The translations under genes were made by a program, and so were the position numbers. From Sphingomonas sp. 1F27F7B (GTDB lineage Bacteria; Pseudomonadota; Alphaproteobacteria; Sphingomonadales; Sphingomonadaceae): a stretch of DNA of 64,000 nt. The stretch lies in assembly GCF_005503355.1 (NCBI RefSeq), contig NZ_SCMK01000002.1:124001-188000 (forward strand), read 5' to 3'. Below are positions 9,371-18,800 of the stretch, one piece after another (position 1 is the stretch's first letter; every line of letters begins with the position of its first letter). A model generated the notes under the pieces. The model saw nothing but the letters and a program-made list of their open reading frames with translations, was not told the DNA's origin and searched no databases.

Positions 9371-10294
9371 TCAGCCGTTCGCCGCCCGGGTGAGGTTGAG
9401 GAACACGTCCTCCAGGTCCGCCTCGCGCGTTGAGACGTCGACGATGCCCAGGCCGGCGCCCTGCACCGCGCCCAGCACTTCGCCGGCATTGGCCTGGTCC
9501 TTGCGATAGGTGATGACCAGCGTGCGCTCGCCCTTCATCTCCACCTTCTGGAAACAGGGATTGGCCGGCGGCGTCGCCACGTCGCGATCGACGGTAACCT
9601 CGACCACCTTTTCCTGCGCCATCCCCACCAGCTCGCGCGTCGGCTTGTTGGCGATCAGCTTGCCATGGTTGATGATCGCGATCCGGTCGCACAATTGCTC
9701 GGCTTCCTCGAGATAATGAGTGGTCAGCACCACCGTCACCCCGCGCTGGTTGAGCTGGCGCACATAGGCCCAGAGCTGCTGGCGCAGCTCGACGTCCACG
9801 CCCGCGGTCGGCTCGTCGAGCACCAGCACCGGCGGCGAATGCACCATCGCCTTGGCCACCATCAGCCGGCGCTTCATGCCGCCCGAGAGCGTGCGTGAAT
9901 AGGCATCGGCCTTGTCCTCCAGATGGACTGCGCGCAGCAGCTCCATCGCGTCGAACCGGTCCCTGGCCACGCCGTAGAGCCCGGCCTGGATCTCCAGCGT
10001 CTCCTTGGGCGTGAAGAAGGGATCGAAGATGATCTCCTGGTTGACGATGCCGATGCTCGCCTTGGCGTTGCGCGGATGCGCGTCGATGTCGAAGCCCCAG
10101 ATCGAAACCTTGCCGCCGGTCTTGTTGACCAGCCCCGCCAGGATGTTGATCAGCGTCGACTTGCCGGCGCCGTTCGGGCCGAGCAGCCCGAAGATCTGCC
10201 CGCGCGGCACGTCGAAGGTCACCCCGTCGAGCGCGCGCTTGCCGCCCTGATAGGTCTTGGAGAGATCTTGGATCGCGATGGCAGCCTGAGTCAT
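9371..10294 (-). CDS. ABC transporter ATP-binding protein (ABC-2/DrrA type)
   Basis: A single nucleotide-binding domain of about 307 residues. Walker A is GPNGAGKST, the signature is LSGGMKRR, Walker B is VLVLDEPT and the switch histidine is in TTHYLEEAE. A C-terminal extension of about 90 residues follows, as in DrrA/CcmA-like exporter ATPases. It would drive export of a lipid, polysaccharide or drug through an ABC-2 permease. No permease is next to it: the neighbours are an esterase and a histidine kinase. ATG at 10294 (MTQAAIAIQDLSKTY) fits the family better than the ATG at 10306. The 160 bases downstream contain GC-rich inverted repeats (for example GCCGCC/GGCGGC near 9300) without a T-run. 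Confidence 0.93.
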   Translation of the reverse strand: MTQAAIAIQDLSKTYQGGKRALDGVTFDVPRGQIFGLLGPNGAGKSTLINILAGLVNKTGGKVSIWGFDIDAHPRNAKASIGIVNQEIIFDPFFTPKETLEIQAGLYGVARDRFDAMELLRAVHLEDKADAYSRTLSGGMKRRLMVAKAMVHSPPVLVLDEPTAGVDVELRQQLWAYVRQLNQRGVTVVLTTHYLEEAEQLCDRIAIINHGKLIANKPTRELVGMAQEKVVEVTVDRDVATPPANPCFQKVEMKGERTLVITYRKDQANAGEVLGAVQGAGLGIVDVSTREADLEDVFLNLTRAANG

Positions 10295-10342
10295 GCGCCC
10301 GCGCATATCGCGTTGCGGCGGTCCGGCAAAGGCCCGGCGGCA

Positions 10343-11437
10343 TCAGGCGGCGTCGCGCAGCCCGTCGGCGGGGGAGATGGGCAGCCGGATCGTCGCGCGA
10401 TAGCCCCGGTCGATCGGCCCCCCTTCCAGCGAGGCGGCATCGGCATAGACCATCTCGAGCCGGCTGCGCGTGTTGGCCAGGCCGATGCCATGGCCGTCGC
10501 GCGGGCCATGGGGCGCATTCTGCCCCTCCCAGCGATTCTCGACCGTCAGCACGAGCATGTCGTCCTCGCGCCGGGCGCGTATCGCGATCGCGCTTTCGCC
10601 CGACACGGCCTCCACGCCGTGCTTGATCGCATTCTCGACCAGGGGCTGGAGCAGGAAGCTCGGGACCGGCACGGTGCCGAGCCCCGCGGCGACGTCGATC
10701 GTGATCTCCAGCCGTTCGCCGAAGCGCGCGCCTTCGATCTCGAGATAGCGTTCCACCGTCTCCAGCTCCTCGGCAAGCGGCAGGCTCTGGGTCTCGATGT
10801 CCATCGATGCCTGGAGGAAATTGGCGAGCCCCTCGGCCATCTGGTTGGCTTCGGTGGTTCGCCCGGTCACGATCAGGCCAGAGACGACGTTGAGCGAATT
10901 GCACAGGAAATGGGGGTTGAGCTGCAGGCGCAGCATGGTGAGTTCGGTCTCCAGCCGTGCCACCCTGGCCTCGGCCAGTTCGCGCTCGCGCTCGCGGATC
11001 TTGCGGATCGTGCCGGTGATGACGAACAGCGAGAGATTGCAGGCGTCGATCATCATATAGATGGTGGTGACGACGAGCAGCGCCTGGCCGGAATGATCGG
11101 GAATGCGCGTCGGCAGGAATTCGTGCGCGGCGAACTGGCCGCCATAGTCCACCGCCATCTGGAGCGCGGCGGTGCCGATCAATACCGCCAGACCGACTGG
11201 AATGGCGACCCGCAATCGCTTGCCGACTGCCCAGCGCAGCATCGCATAGGGCAGCGCGACCAGCAGGATCGCCGTGCTGGTTCCCCAGATCAGAGTAATC
11301 CATTCGCCCAGGCCCACCACTTGGCCGGAGAGAATTTCCGCCGGCATGATCACCGACATCACCGCGCCCCACAGCACTGCGGTCAGCTGCACGGCTTGCC
11401 TGGGGGCGGGCGGAACGATGTCGAACCGGTTCGTCAT
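10343..11437 (-). CDS. LytS/YehU-type sensor histidine kinase, copy 1
   Basis: A 364-residue membrane kinase of the His_kinase (PF06580) type. About four hydrophobic helices occupy residues 15-145. The phosphoacceptor motif LNPHFLCNSLN follows, then the N-box LLQPLVENAIKHG and the G-box GHGIGLANTRSRLE. It is a paralogue of the kinase at 11765-12850: both share the layout, the motif LPTR in the last periplasmic loop and similar ends. Such kinases normally pair with a LytTR response regulator, and none is encoded in the window. It lies 48 bases downstream of nothing on its own strand and is divergent from the zf-CHCC gene. The signal it senses is unknown. Confidence 0.9.
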   Translation of the reverse strand: MTNRFDIVPPAPRQAVQLTAVLWGAVMSVIMPAEILSGQVVGLGEWITLIWGTSTAILLVALPYAMLRWAVGKRLRVAIPVGLAVLIGTAALQMAVDYGGQFAAHEFLPTRIPDHSGQALLVVTTIYMMIDACNLSLFVITGTIRKIRERERELAEARVARLETELTMLRLQLNPHFLCNSLNVVSGLIVTGRTTEANQMAEGLANFLQASMDIETQSLPLAEELETVERYLEIEGARFGERLEITIDVAAGLGTVPVPSFLLQPLVENAIKHGVEAVSGESAIAIRARREDDMLVLTVENRWEGQNAPHGPRDGHGIGLANTRSRLEMVYADAASLEGGPIDRGYRATIRLPISPADGLRDAA

Positions 11438-11534
11438 GGCGCGGCAGGATACGGATACAGGGCCTGGATAAGCAAGTGTCGCGGAATCCCTCGCACGCGT
11501 TGCGGGACGCTGCCGCCCTTGCTATCGGCGACTC

Positions 11535-11768
11535 ATGACCGCGCCCCTGCCCGAGACCATCCGCACCGCCTCCGCCCGCGTCGCCTGCGACGGCACCGGC
11601 CCCGGCCTGCCCGCTGCGCTGGGCCATCCGCGCGTGTTCCTGCAGATCGACGAGCATGGCTATGTCGATTGCGGCTATTGCGACCGCCGCTTCGTGCTGA
11701 TCGGCGGCCCGGCCGACGGCGCCGACCAGGGCCGGCTGCCCGATCATCCGGCCGGCGCGAGCGTCTAG
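11535..11768 (+). CDS. Zinc-finger domain protein (zf-CHCC)
   Basis: A 77-residue protein with the Cys-His-Cys-Cys set of the zf-CHCC family: Cys in RVACDG, His in LGHPRVFLQI, and CGYC in VDCGYCDRRF. This is the bacterial counterpart of the zinc-binding complex I accessory subunit NDUFS6. It is found across Alphaproteobacteria, usually as a stand-alone small gene. Its stop codon shares the bases CTAG with the stop of the convergent kinase gene (11765-11768). The start at 11535 lies 97 bases from the divergent kinase start, room for two promoters. Confidence 0.9.
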   Translation: MTAPLPETIRTASARVACDGTGPGLPAALGHPRVFLQIDEHGYVDCGYCDRRFVLIGGPADGADQGRLPDHPAGASV

Positions 11769-12850
11769 GGCCCGTCTTCGGCCAGCTTGAGCGGGAGCCG
11801 CACCGCCGCGCGGAAACCGCCCGCGACCGGGCCGGTCTCCAGCGAGGCTTCACCGGCGAACAACATCTCGAGCCGTGTGCGGGTGTTGGCCAGGCCGATG
11901 CCCAGGCCCGGCCGGGCCGGCGCCGCGACCGCCGCCGCCGCCGATCGGTTCTCCACCGTCAGCACCAGCTCCGTGCCCGCCCTGGCCGCCGCGATGTGCA
12001 GGCTCGCCGCGCCGGCACTCGTCTCGACACCGTGCTTGATCGCATTCTCGACCAGCGGCTGGAGGAGGAAGCCCGGTATCAGCGCGGCATGCAGCGCGCC
12101 GGGCGCATCGGTCGCCACCGTCAGCCGTTCGCCGAAGCGCGCCTGCTCCAGATCGAGATAGCATTCGATCAGTTCCAGCTCGCGCGCCAGCGGCACCTCG
12201 GATCCGTCCAGGTCCATCGCGGCGTGGAGAAACTCGGCCAGGCCCTCTGCCAGCCGGTTCGCCTCGTCCGCCCGGCCGAGCGCGATCAGCCCCGAAAAGG
12301 CGTTGAGCGAATTGTACAGGAAATGCGGGTTGAGCTGGAGCCGCAGGACGGTGAGCTCGGTGCGGAGCCGAGCGATCTCGGCCGCGGCCAGGGCGCGCTC
12401 GCGGCTGCGGATCCGCTGGAGCACGCCCGTCACCACGAAGACGGCGCCGGCGCAGGCATAGATCAGGAAGTAGATGATCCGGACGATCAGCGTCTCTTCG
12501 GGCGAATGCGTGGAAAGGCGGGTGGGGAGCAGGTCGTGGATGAGCGCCTGGATGCCGAAGTCGTTCGCGGTCTGCATCACGGCGGCGCCGGCGAGCGCGA
12601 TCAGGCAGATCGCGAAGCCCAGCCAGAGCGGCTTGCCGTTGCTCGCCCGCAGGCCGAGATAGACCGTCAAGGTCAGCGCCGCGCCCGAGAGCATCACCCC
12701 TGCCTGCGCCAGCCATTCGGCACCGCGGAGCTGGCCGGCGGCGGCCAGGCCCGGCAGCAGGATCGCCGCGATGCCGGCCCACAGGATCGCGCCGAGCCGG
12801 GCAGCCTGTCGCGGCGGGGGAATCTGGAAATCCAGTTCGGGCATGCGCAT
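11765..12850 (-). CDS. LytS/YehU-type sensor histidine kinase, copy 2
   Basis: A 361-residue paralogue of the kinase at 10343-11437. Four hydrophobic helices come first, with HDLLPTRLSTHSPEE in the loop where copy 1 has HEFLPTRIPDHSGQ. Then come LNPHFLYNSLN (phosphoacceptor), LLQPLVENAIKHG (N-box) and GLGIGLANTRTRLE (G-box). Copy 2 has the more usual HFLYNSLN, copy 1 a Tyr to Cys change. The two genes point the same way with only the opposite-strand zf-CHCC gene between them, so they look like a tandem duplication split by that gene. No response regulator is nearby. Its 5' end is divergent from tldD, with 74 bases between starts. Confidence 0.9.
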   Translation of the reverse strand: MRMPELDFQIPPPRQAARLGAILWAGIAAILLPGLAAAGQLRGAEWLAQAGVMLSGAALTLTVYLGLRASNGKPLWLGFAICLIALAGAAVMQTANDFGIQALIHDLLPTRLSTHSPEETLIVRIIYFLIYACAGAVFVVTGVLQRIRSRERALAAAEIARLRTELTVLRLQLNPHFLYNSLNAFSGLIALGRADEANRLAEGLAEFLHAAMDLDGSEVPLARELELIECYLDLEQARFGERLTVATDAPGALHAALIPGFLLQPLVENAIKHGVETSAGAASLHIAAARAGTELVLTVENRSAAAAVAAPARPGLGIGLANTRTRLEMLFAGEASLETGPVAGGFRAAVRLPLKLAEDGP

Positions 12851-12924
12851 CGGCGGCGGATGCTAGCCCCGGTATCCGCGCAAAGCCATATGGCGTCCGC
12901 CAGCGGCGCGCCTATATCTGCGGC

Positions 12925-14346
12925 ATGTACAGCGATCCACGCAACTTCCTCTATCGCGACGGCTTCGATCCCGAGGCCGCGGCAAAGCTCACGGCCGAGG
13001 CGCTTCGCAGCGCGGAGGATGGCGAGCTCTATCTTCAATATCGCAAGACCGAGGCGTTCGGCTTCGACGACGGCCGGCTGAAGACCGCCTCGTTCGACAC
13101 GCAATCGGGCTTCGGCCTGCGCGCCGTGTCGGGCGAGACGACGGCATTCGCCCATGCGAACGAGATCTCGCCCGCGGCGATCCGCCGCGCCGCCGAGACG
13201 ATGGCGCTGATCGACCCGTCGAAACAGGGCAAGGCGTCGCCGCCCCAGGGCAACAACCGCCATCTCTATACGCACGAGGATCCGCTCGACCTGGTTCCCT
13301 TTGCCGACAAGGTGAACCTCTGCCAGTCGATCGACGCCGCCGCGCGCGCCCGCGATCCGCGCGTCGTGCAGGTCTCGGTCGGGCTCACCGGATCGTGGAG
13401 CGTGGTGGAGATCGTCCGGCCCGACGGCTTCATCGCCACCGACGTCCGCCCGCTGGTCCGTCTCAACGTGTCGATCGTGGTCGAGCAGAACGGGCGGCGC
13501 GAGACCGGCAGCTTCGGCCTGGGCGGCCGGACTCTCTACGACAATCTCTTCCGACCCGAGACCTGGAACCGCGCGATCGATGAGGCGCTGGCCCAGGCGC
13601 TGGTCAATCTCGACGCAGTCGATGCGCCGGCCGGCGACATGACCGTGCTGTGCGGTCCCGGCTGGCCCGGCGTGCTGCTCCACGAAGCAGTCGGCCATGG
13701 CCTCGAAGGCGATTTCAACCGCAAGGGCACCTCGGCCTTTTCGGGCCGGATCGGCGAACGCGTCGCGGCGCCGGGAGTCACCGTGGTCGATGACGGCTCG
13801 ATCATGGACCGGCGCGGTTCGCTCTCGATCGACGACGAGGGCACGCCCACGCGCGAGACCATCCTGATCGAGGACGGCATCCTCAAGGGCTATATGCAGG
13901 ACCGGCTCAACGCCCGGCTGATGGGCGTCGCGCCCACCGGCAACGGCCGGCGCGAATCCTTCCAGCATGCGCCGATGCCGCGCATGACCAACACCTTCAT
14001 GAAGGGCGGCCAGGACGATCCCGCCGAGCTGCTGAGCCGAGTGAAGAAGGGCATCTATGCCAAATCCTTCGGCGGCGGGCAGGTCGACATCGTGTCGGGC
14101 AAGTTCGTCTTCTCCTGCACCGAGGCGTACAGGATCGAGGACGGCAAGCTCGGGGCGCCGATCAAGGGCGCCACGCTGATCGGCGACGGCCCCTCGGTGC
14201 TCACGCGCGTCACTGGTATCGGCAACGACTTCGCGCTCGACGAGGGCGTCGGCATGTGCGGCAAGGGCGGGCAGAGCGTGCCGGCCGGAGTCGGCCAGCC
14301 GACCCTGCTGGTCGAAGGGCTGACGGTGGGCGGCACCGCGGCGTGA
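12925..14346 (+). CDS. tldD: Metalloprotease TldD
   Basis: Zinc metallopeptidase of 473 residues that works with TldE/PmbA to degrade unfolded or leader peptides (known for microcin B17 maturation and CcdA degradation in E. coli). The metal site HEAVGHGLEGD (HExxxH) lies around residue 253. The rest matches the family along its length, including DDEGTPT and the C-terminal GxGMCGKGGQxVPxGxGQP region. No pmbA is in the window. The stop at 14344-14346 forms a GTGA with the GTG of a broken CPBP protease gene, so tldD and that gene were once coupled. Confidence 0.95.
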   Translation: MYSDPRNFLYRDGFDPEAAAKLTAEALRSAEDGELYLQYRKTEAFGFDDGRLKTASFDTQSGFGLRAVSGETTAFAHANEISPAAIRRAAETMALIDPSKQGKASPPQGNNRHLYTHEDPLDLVPFADKVNLCQSIDAAARARDPRVVQVSVGLTGSWSVVEIVRPDGFIATDVRPLVRLNVSIVVEQNGRRETGSFGLGGRTLYDNLFRPETWNRAIDEALAQALVNLDAVDAPAGDMTVLCGPGWPGVLLHEAVGHGLEGDFNRKGTSAFSGRIGERVAAPGVTVVDDGSIMDRRGSLSIDDEGTPTRETILIEDGILKGYMQDRLNARLMGVAPTGNGRRESFQHAPMPRMTNTFMKGGQDDPAELLSRVKKGIYAKSFGGGQVDIVSGKFVFSCTEAYRIEDGKLGAPIKGATLIGDGPSVLTRVTGIGNDFALDEGVGMCGKGGQSVPAGVGQPTLLVEGLTVGGTAA

Positions 14347-14545
14347 TCCGGGCCGGGCGCCGTCTCCGCGCGGCGCTCGGCACCTGACCGGGCGCGCGCG
14401 GCCGGGGGCGGGCCGCATTCGAACTCCTTTGGGGTTTGCCCCTGGTCGCGCTGCTTGCCTTCGCGGCCGGGCTCGCCAGGTTCGATCCGATGGCATTCGG
14501 CCCGCGCAATGGCTGGCATTGTTCCTACCCAGTTAGGACCGCCGC
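14343..14545 (+). pseudogene. CPBP intramembrane protease, 5' fragment
   Basis: Starting from GTG 14343, which overlaps the tldD stop, the frame reads MIRAGRRLRAALGT, then a stop at 14385-14387, and then in the same frame AFELLWGLPLVALLAF followed by AAGLARFDPMAFGP. This is the typical first membrane helix of sphingomonad CPBP (CAAX-like, glutamic) proteases. Homology is lost at roughly 14515-14545. The rest of the protein, with the catalytic EE motif, resumes at about 21305. The gene is therefore broken twice: by a nonsense codon and by a large insertion. Confidence 0.65.
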
Positions 14546-14700
14546 ATATCCAAGATAGGCATGCCTCAGAGGGGGCCTTCGGTGACCGGACGGCTCGATT
14601 GGGTATCGAGTGATCCTTGCCGACTGTCGCGGGTTGCTGGGTCGGCCTGGCCCGAACCGAGGCGGATTCGGCGCGCCCGGACAGATCGTCGGGTGCGGCA

Positions 14701-14832
14701 GCTCTCAAGCGCAAGCTCAAGGAGTTCGAGCGCGTCGTCATGCGCGCCGACAAAGCCGATCACAGCTTCTCCGCCATGATCTACCTCACCGCCGCCGTCA
14801 TCAATCGCGATGGATCCCCGCCACACCGTTGA
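14701..14832 (+). pseudogene. IS5-family transposase remnant (C-terminal end)
   Basis: The last 43 codons before the stop at 14830 read LKRKLKEFERVVMRADKADH and then SFSAMIYLTAAVIN. This matches the C-terminal end of IS5-family (DDE) transposases, where the R-A-K-x-D-x-SF-A-IYL-AAVIN pattern is common. Nothing upstream shows the DDE catalytic core, so only the tail of the element remains. It marks past transposition at the left edge of the island. Confidence 0.5.
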
Positions 14833-14917
14833 GCGATGTCACTACTGCAGTCCGAGGCGGCTTGCCCCAGACTTTACCTGCCATCGGACGCCAAGCACGA
14901 ATTAGGTTAATTCATGA

Positions 14918-15199
14918 TCAAACATTCGATGCCTGGCCGATAATTTCATGACAATTCTTGCATTTCCTGGGAACATATAGAGGGTTTAACCAAGTTCCCA
15001 GAGTATCGCCTCTTTGAAAGAACAGAACACTACCGCAATTTTTGCAGGTATCAGTAAAAACCATTATAATAACCGGCATTGCCGACAGAATGGACAAATA
15101 GTAATTCGTTCTTAAGAAGGCGATGAAAATCATCCCGACAGCCAAGAGAACCAACGCCCGCCTGATCGAGACGGCCGATCTATATGAGATAATCATCAT
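14918..15199 (-). CDS. Small membrane protein with two CxxC pairs
   Basis: A 93-residue open frame with two hydrophobic helices (about residues 14-29 and 33-48). A cytosolic or periplasmic tail follows with CKNC at about residue 52 and CKNC again at about residue 80, the layout of a small zinc ribbon. Base composition is AT-rich, unlike the surrounding chromosome. The first ATG is at 15199, directly against the IS3 remnant, and has no convincing Shine-Dalgarno, so the true start may be a little downstream. I do not recognise the family. Being a small membrane protein near an RHS gene, it could be a displaced immunity gene, but this is only a guess. Confidence 0.45.
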   Translation of the reverse strand: MMIISYRSAVSIRRALVLLAVGMIFIAFLRTNYYLSILSAMPVIIMVFTDTCKNCGSVLFFQRGDTLGTWLNPLYVPRKCKNCHEIIGQASNV

Positions 15200-15440
15200 T
15201 TGCGCGGCGTCCCTGGGTTTCCAATTTTTGTGGCGCCTTCAGCGTTTGCTTCAAGCGGGGCAGCGTATGCCGTATCTCCATGCCGCCATGCGTCGCCTGC
15301 CACCTGTAGAACGTCGCACTGCTCACGCCGCGCTTGCGGTGCATATCTGCCATGGTTGCTCCGGCTTCCCGCTCCCGCAAAATCGCGATGATCTGTTCCT
15401 CGGTGAATCGGATCTTCGACAGGTCACAAGCCTTCTCGAA
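15200..15440 (-). pseudogene. IS3-family transposase OrfA remnant
   Basis: The frame from 15440 down reads FEKACDLSKIRFTEEQIIAI, then LREREAGATMADMHRKRGVS and SATFYRWQATHGGMEI. This is the helix-turn-helix N-terminus of OrfA from IS3-family elements (RFTEEQII, ATFYxW and GGM are all hallmarks). After that the match fades and the frame stops at 15180. No OrfB (DDE) part is present. The remaining 225 bases up to 15665 hold nothing I can name. Confidence 0.65.
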
Positions 15441-15665
15441 GCGGACTCTGCATCAAACCGGAGGATTCGCCGGGGAGCACATCACAGGCAGAGAAGCGCG
15501 TGCCCGGTGAGCCACGAGCATTCAGGGCAACGACGGAAGGGTCGCCCGCAAGGCTCAATTGGAGTTAGTTGCTATCCGTCCGGGGTCGAGGAAAGCGCAA
15601 TGTAATGCAAAAGCACAAACATTACCTAATCAACAAAATCGCCATACACATATCGATTCAATAAT

Positions 15666-15857
15666 CTATCGCTCACTTCTTCTTCCATTCCACACAACCC
15701 AAATAACTCCGAAGAAGAGTGGCGCGAATAATATTCTTGAAATAAACTCCTCATCCAATCCGAATATTTCCTTCTTGAAAAACCAAGAGTTTATTTGGCC
15801 AGCGATGGCAATCGCCATCAATACGGCCACAATAATTCTCTGCCTCAAAGGGTACAT
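15666..15857 (-). CDS. Small two-helix membrane protein behind the RHS gene
   Basis: A 63-residue protein with two predicted membrane helices (about residues 8-24 and 40-57), joined by a charged loop with KKEIFGLDEEF. The ATG at 15857 is 5 bases past the RHS stop. A GGAG Shine-Dalgarno (15866-15869) sits inside the last RHS codons, so the two genes are translated from one message. I do not recognise the family. A small membrane protein placed directly after a polymorphic-toxin-like gene is the usual position of an immunity protein. That role is inferred from position only. Confidence 0.65.
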   Translation of the reverse strand: MYPLRQRIIVAVLMAIAIAGQINSWFFKKEIFGLDEEFISRILFAPLFFGVIWVVWNGRRSER

Positions 15858-15862
15858 TTAAG

Positions 15863-18800
15863 TTACTCCGGGCAATCCACCTGACTGGGTGCCAGCCAGT
15901 TAGCCAATCCAATAAGGGCGCCGGCAACATTGCCTACCACAGTGTGAACATCTTCCGCCTTGCGCCTCGTTCCATTTTGCCATCCCCTGGGAATTGTCGC
16001 CTTCAAAGCCCGGCTGATCACAACACCGGTCGATAAGGAAGCAACCCCAGCCAGAGCATTGTGAAAATTCCCGCTACCGTACCCCTGCGCGAAGCCTCCA
16101 GCAATTTGCAAGCTCCCAGCCCCCAGGCCGAAGGCCGCACCAGTCTCAACTGTAGCCACTCCGGCTGTAATGAGCGCAGGATTGCCAATAATCACCCCAG
16201 CACCGGCCGCCATGGCACCATATTTCGTGAGACCATAGGACACATCGCCCACCTGACCCGAGAGCTTCACCACAGTGTTTCCAGCCCTGCAAACCTCCTT
16301 CTTGTACGGCCTGGCGTCGACAAATGCTTGCAGTTGAGTGATTAGCGCACGAGGGCGCAAAGCCCAGAGAGCATCCCTCCCTCCGAAGTCGTAGCGTACG
16401 CCGGAGTTCGAATCCGGGAACCGGTCACCATATTCTCGACCGCCGCCACCGCCATTCCCCGGCGTACCATGGCTATTGTAATTGCCGCAGAGCATGAAGG
16501 CCGGACAGTCTGAAGTACCTGTCGGATCGATATTGTTGATGGGATCGTTCGAAGCATAACGATACAAATTCAAGCCATCGCCATAGCCGATAGGATCCGA
16601 CTGCATGAACCGCCCAAGCGTGGGCGAGTACATGCGCGCCTTGAAATCATACAGGCCGATGTTGGAAAACCACTTCTGCCCCGTGAATTGGAAGCGACCC
16701 TGATTGCCGTAACGCGGAATACCATATTCGTCGTAGCTATTCGTCGCGATGCTCGTGCCGCTGGCATCGGTTATCGCAATCACCGAACCGCGTTCATCCG
16801 TATGAAGCCAGCGAGGATTGGAAAGATCGCTTCCTTCATAGGAAATCAGCACCTCGTCACCGTTCGCATAACGACGCAGCAGCGTGCCGTTCGACTGATT
16901 TACCTCCGCGATCAGGTCGGTGCCATCATACAGAAGCGCGGTGTCCGGGCCGCCATAGTCGAGCACACCTCGATACAGTCGATCCAGCGGATCGTGCGCC
17001 AGCGGGGCCGCCGCGCCGACCATCTGATTCGCCACTGTATAGGTATATGCCTCCACTCCGGCAGGGCCGCTCGCCGAATTCAGATTGCCCCCGGCATTGT
17101 AGCCGTAGGAAGTGTATCCCGTGCTGGCGTTGCCGGCGCTGGTAATCTGATTGAGACTGTTCGCCGTATAGGTTCGGTCGATATTCGGGCTGGGGGCCGG
17201 GTACGAGGTCCAGGAATATTCCGAATTCGAAGCACGACGCTGGACTATCTGCCCCGCAGCATTGCGCGTCAGCCCGATCGTCAGATCCCTTGCGGTGCCG
17301 CCAAGGTCCTGCACCACCTCGCGAAGCTGCGACGCATCATCATAGGCATAGCCCGACTGGGTGCCGTTGGCGCGGCCGATGCCGATACGGCGTCCGAGAT
17401 CATCATAAGTGAAGGACACCAGTGCGCTGCCGCCGCTGTTGCGGATCGCACTGATCTCGCCCGACGTCCGATATTCATAGCTCACGCTATTCCCATCGGC
17501 CCATGTCAGCCCGGTGCGCTGCCCGGCCGAATTATAAGCGAATGAGGCACTGCCCATCGCATAGGCATTGTCGGTCTGGCCGGTCTTCCGCCCCAAGGCA
17601 TCATAGGCAAAGGTAAGCACGCGACCGGTGCTGTCTTCCGCGCGGGTCAGATTGCCGAAATTATCATAGGCATAGCCCTTGTCGGTTTCGCCACTGACCG
17701 AATTGGGCAGATCCTTGCTGACGACGCGATCGAGCGCGTCATAGCCGATCGCGGTCGTCTGGCCGTCGCGCGTGCGCTTGCTGGTGACATTGCCCGATGG
17801 GTCATATTGGAGGGATTCATAGCTTCCGTCGGGGAAGGTCGTGGTGGTGAGCCGATCGAACCCATCATAGCCATAGGCGGTGGTATTCCCCTTGGCATCG
17901 GTGACATGCGCGACCTTGCCGTTGTTGCCATAGTCCTGAGTGAGTTCGTCCACCTGCACCGAGGTGCCATATGCCGCGGTGACCTTCGTCAATCGGCCGG
18001 CGTCATCATAGGCATATTTGGTGATGCGATCCGGCCCTGCCGCGCCAGCCGTGCCCGACACGCAGGCCGATGCCGGAAGCGAGGCGAAGACGGCAGGGTT
18101 CATCCGCAGGGCAACGCAATCCAGATTGCCCGCCACATCATAGCTGTACTGCCTGACTTGCAGCGCGACGCCAGCGCCGAGTTCGGTCTCCTGAACCTTC
18201 TGGCCATTTGCATTGTAGATGGTCTGCGACGCCTGCGACGCAGTGAAGCTCGCGAGGTCGGTGGCCTGGGCCGGAACCGTGCCGAGTTCCACCTGCGTCA
18301 GCTTGCCATCCGCATCATAGCCGTAGCGCTTGGCCACCTTGCGCCGCGTACCTGTTCCGTCGGGATCGGCGCCGACCTCTCCCACGACCTTGCCGGCACG
18401 ATCATATATCCACCGCGTCGTATCGGCAGCACCCGGGAGCGGACCGTCTTCGCTGGTGCGGTTGCCGAACGCATCATAGGTATTGGTAGTCGTCATCTGG
18501 ATCGAGCCATCGCCCGATTGCAGGGTCGTCTGGGTCGGCTGCAGCACGTTGGCGCCGTAGCTGAGCGTCAGCCTCCGCTCGCTGGCGGTCCCCACACAGC
18601 CATGCCCACCCCCGGGGCAGGAGAATGCACGGATCGGGACCCAGGCGCCTGAAAGGAATGCATATGTAAAGTCCGTTCGAGGACCTCCCATCCCCGGCAC
18701 AGCCTCGGGCCCCTCGACCGCGGCAATGCCGCCGCCGAAATTGCTATAGCTGTAGTTGGTGATCTTCCCACGCGCGTCGGTCGTCCAGAGTGGCTTGTAG

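Noticed and set aside
15123-15605. A 160-codon plus-strand frame
   Set aside because: It is opposite the IS3 OrfA remnant, which matches a known family in the minus frame.
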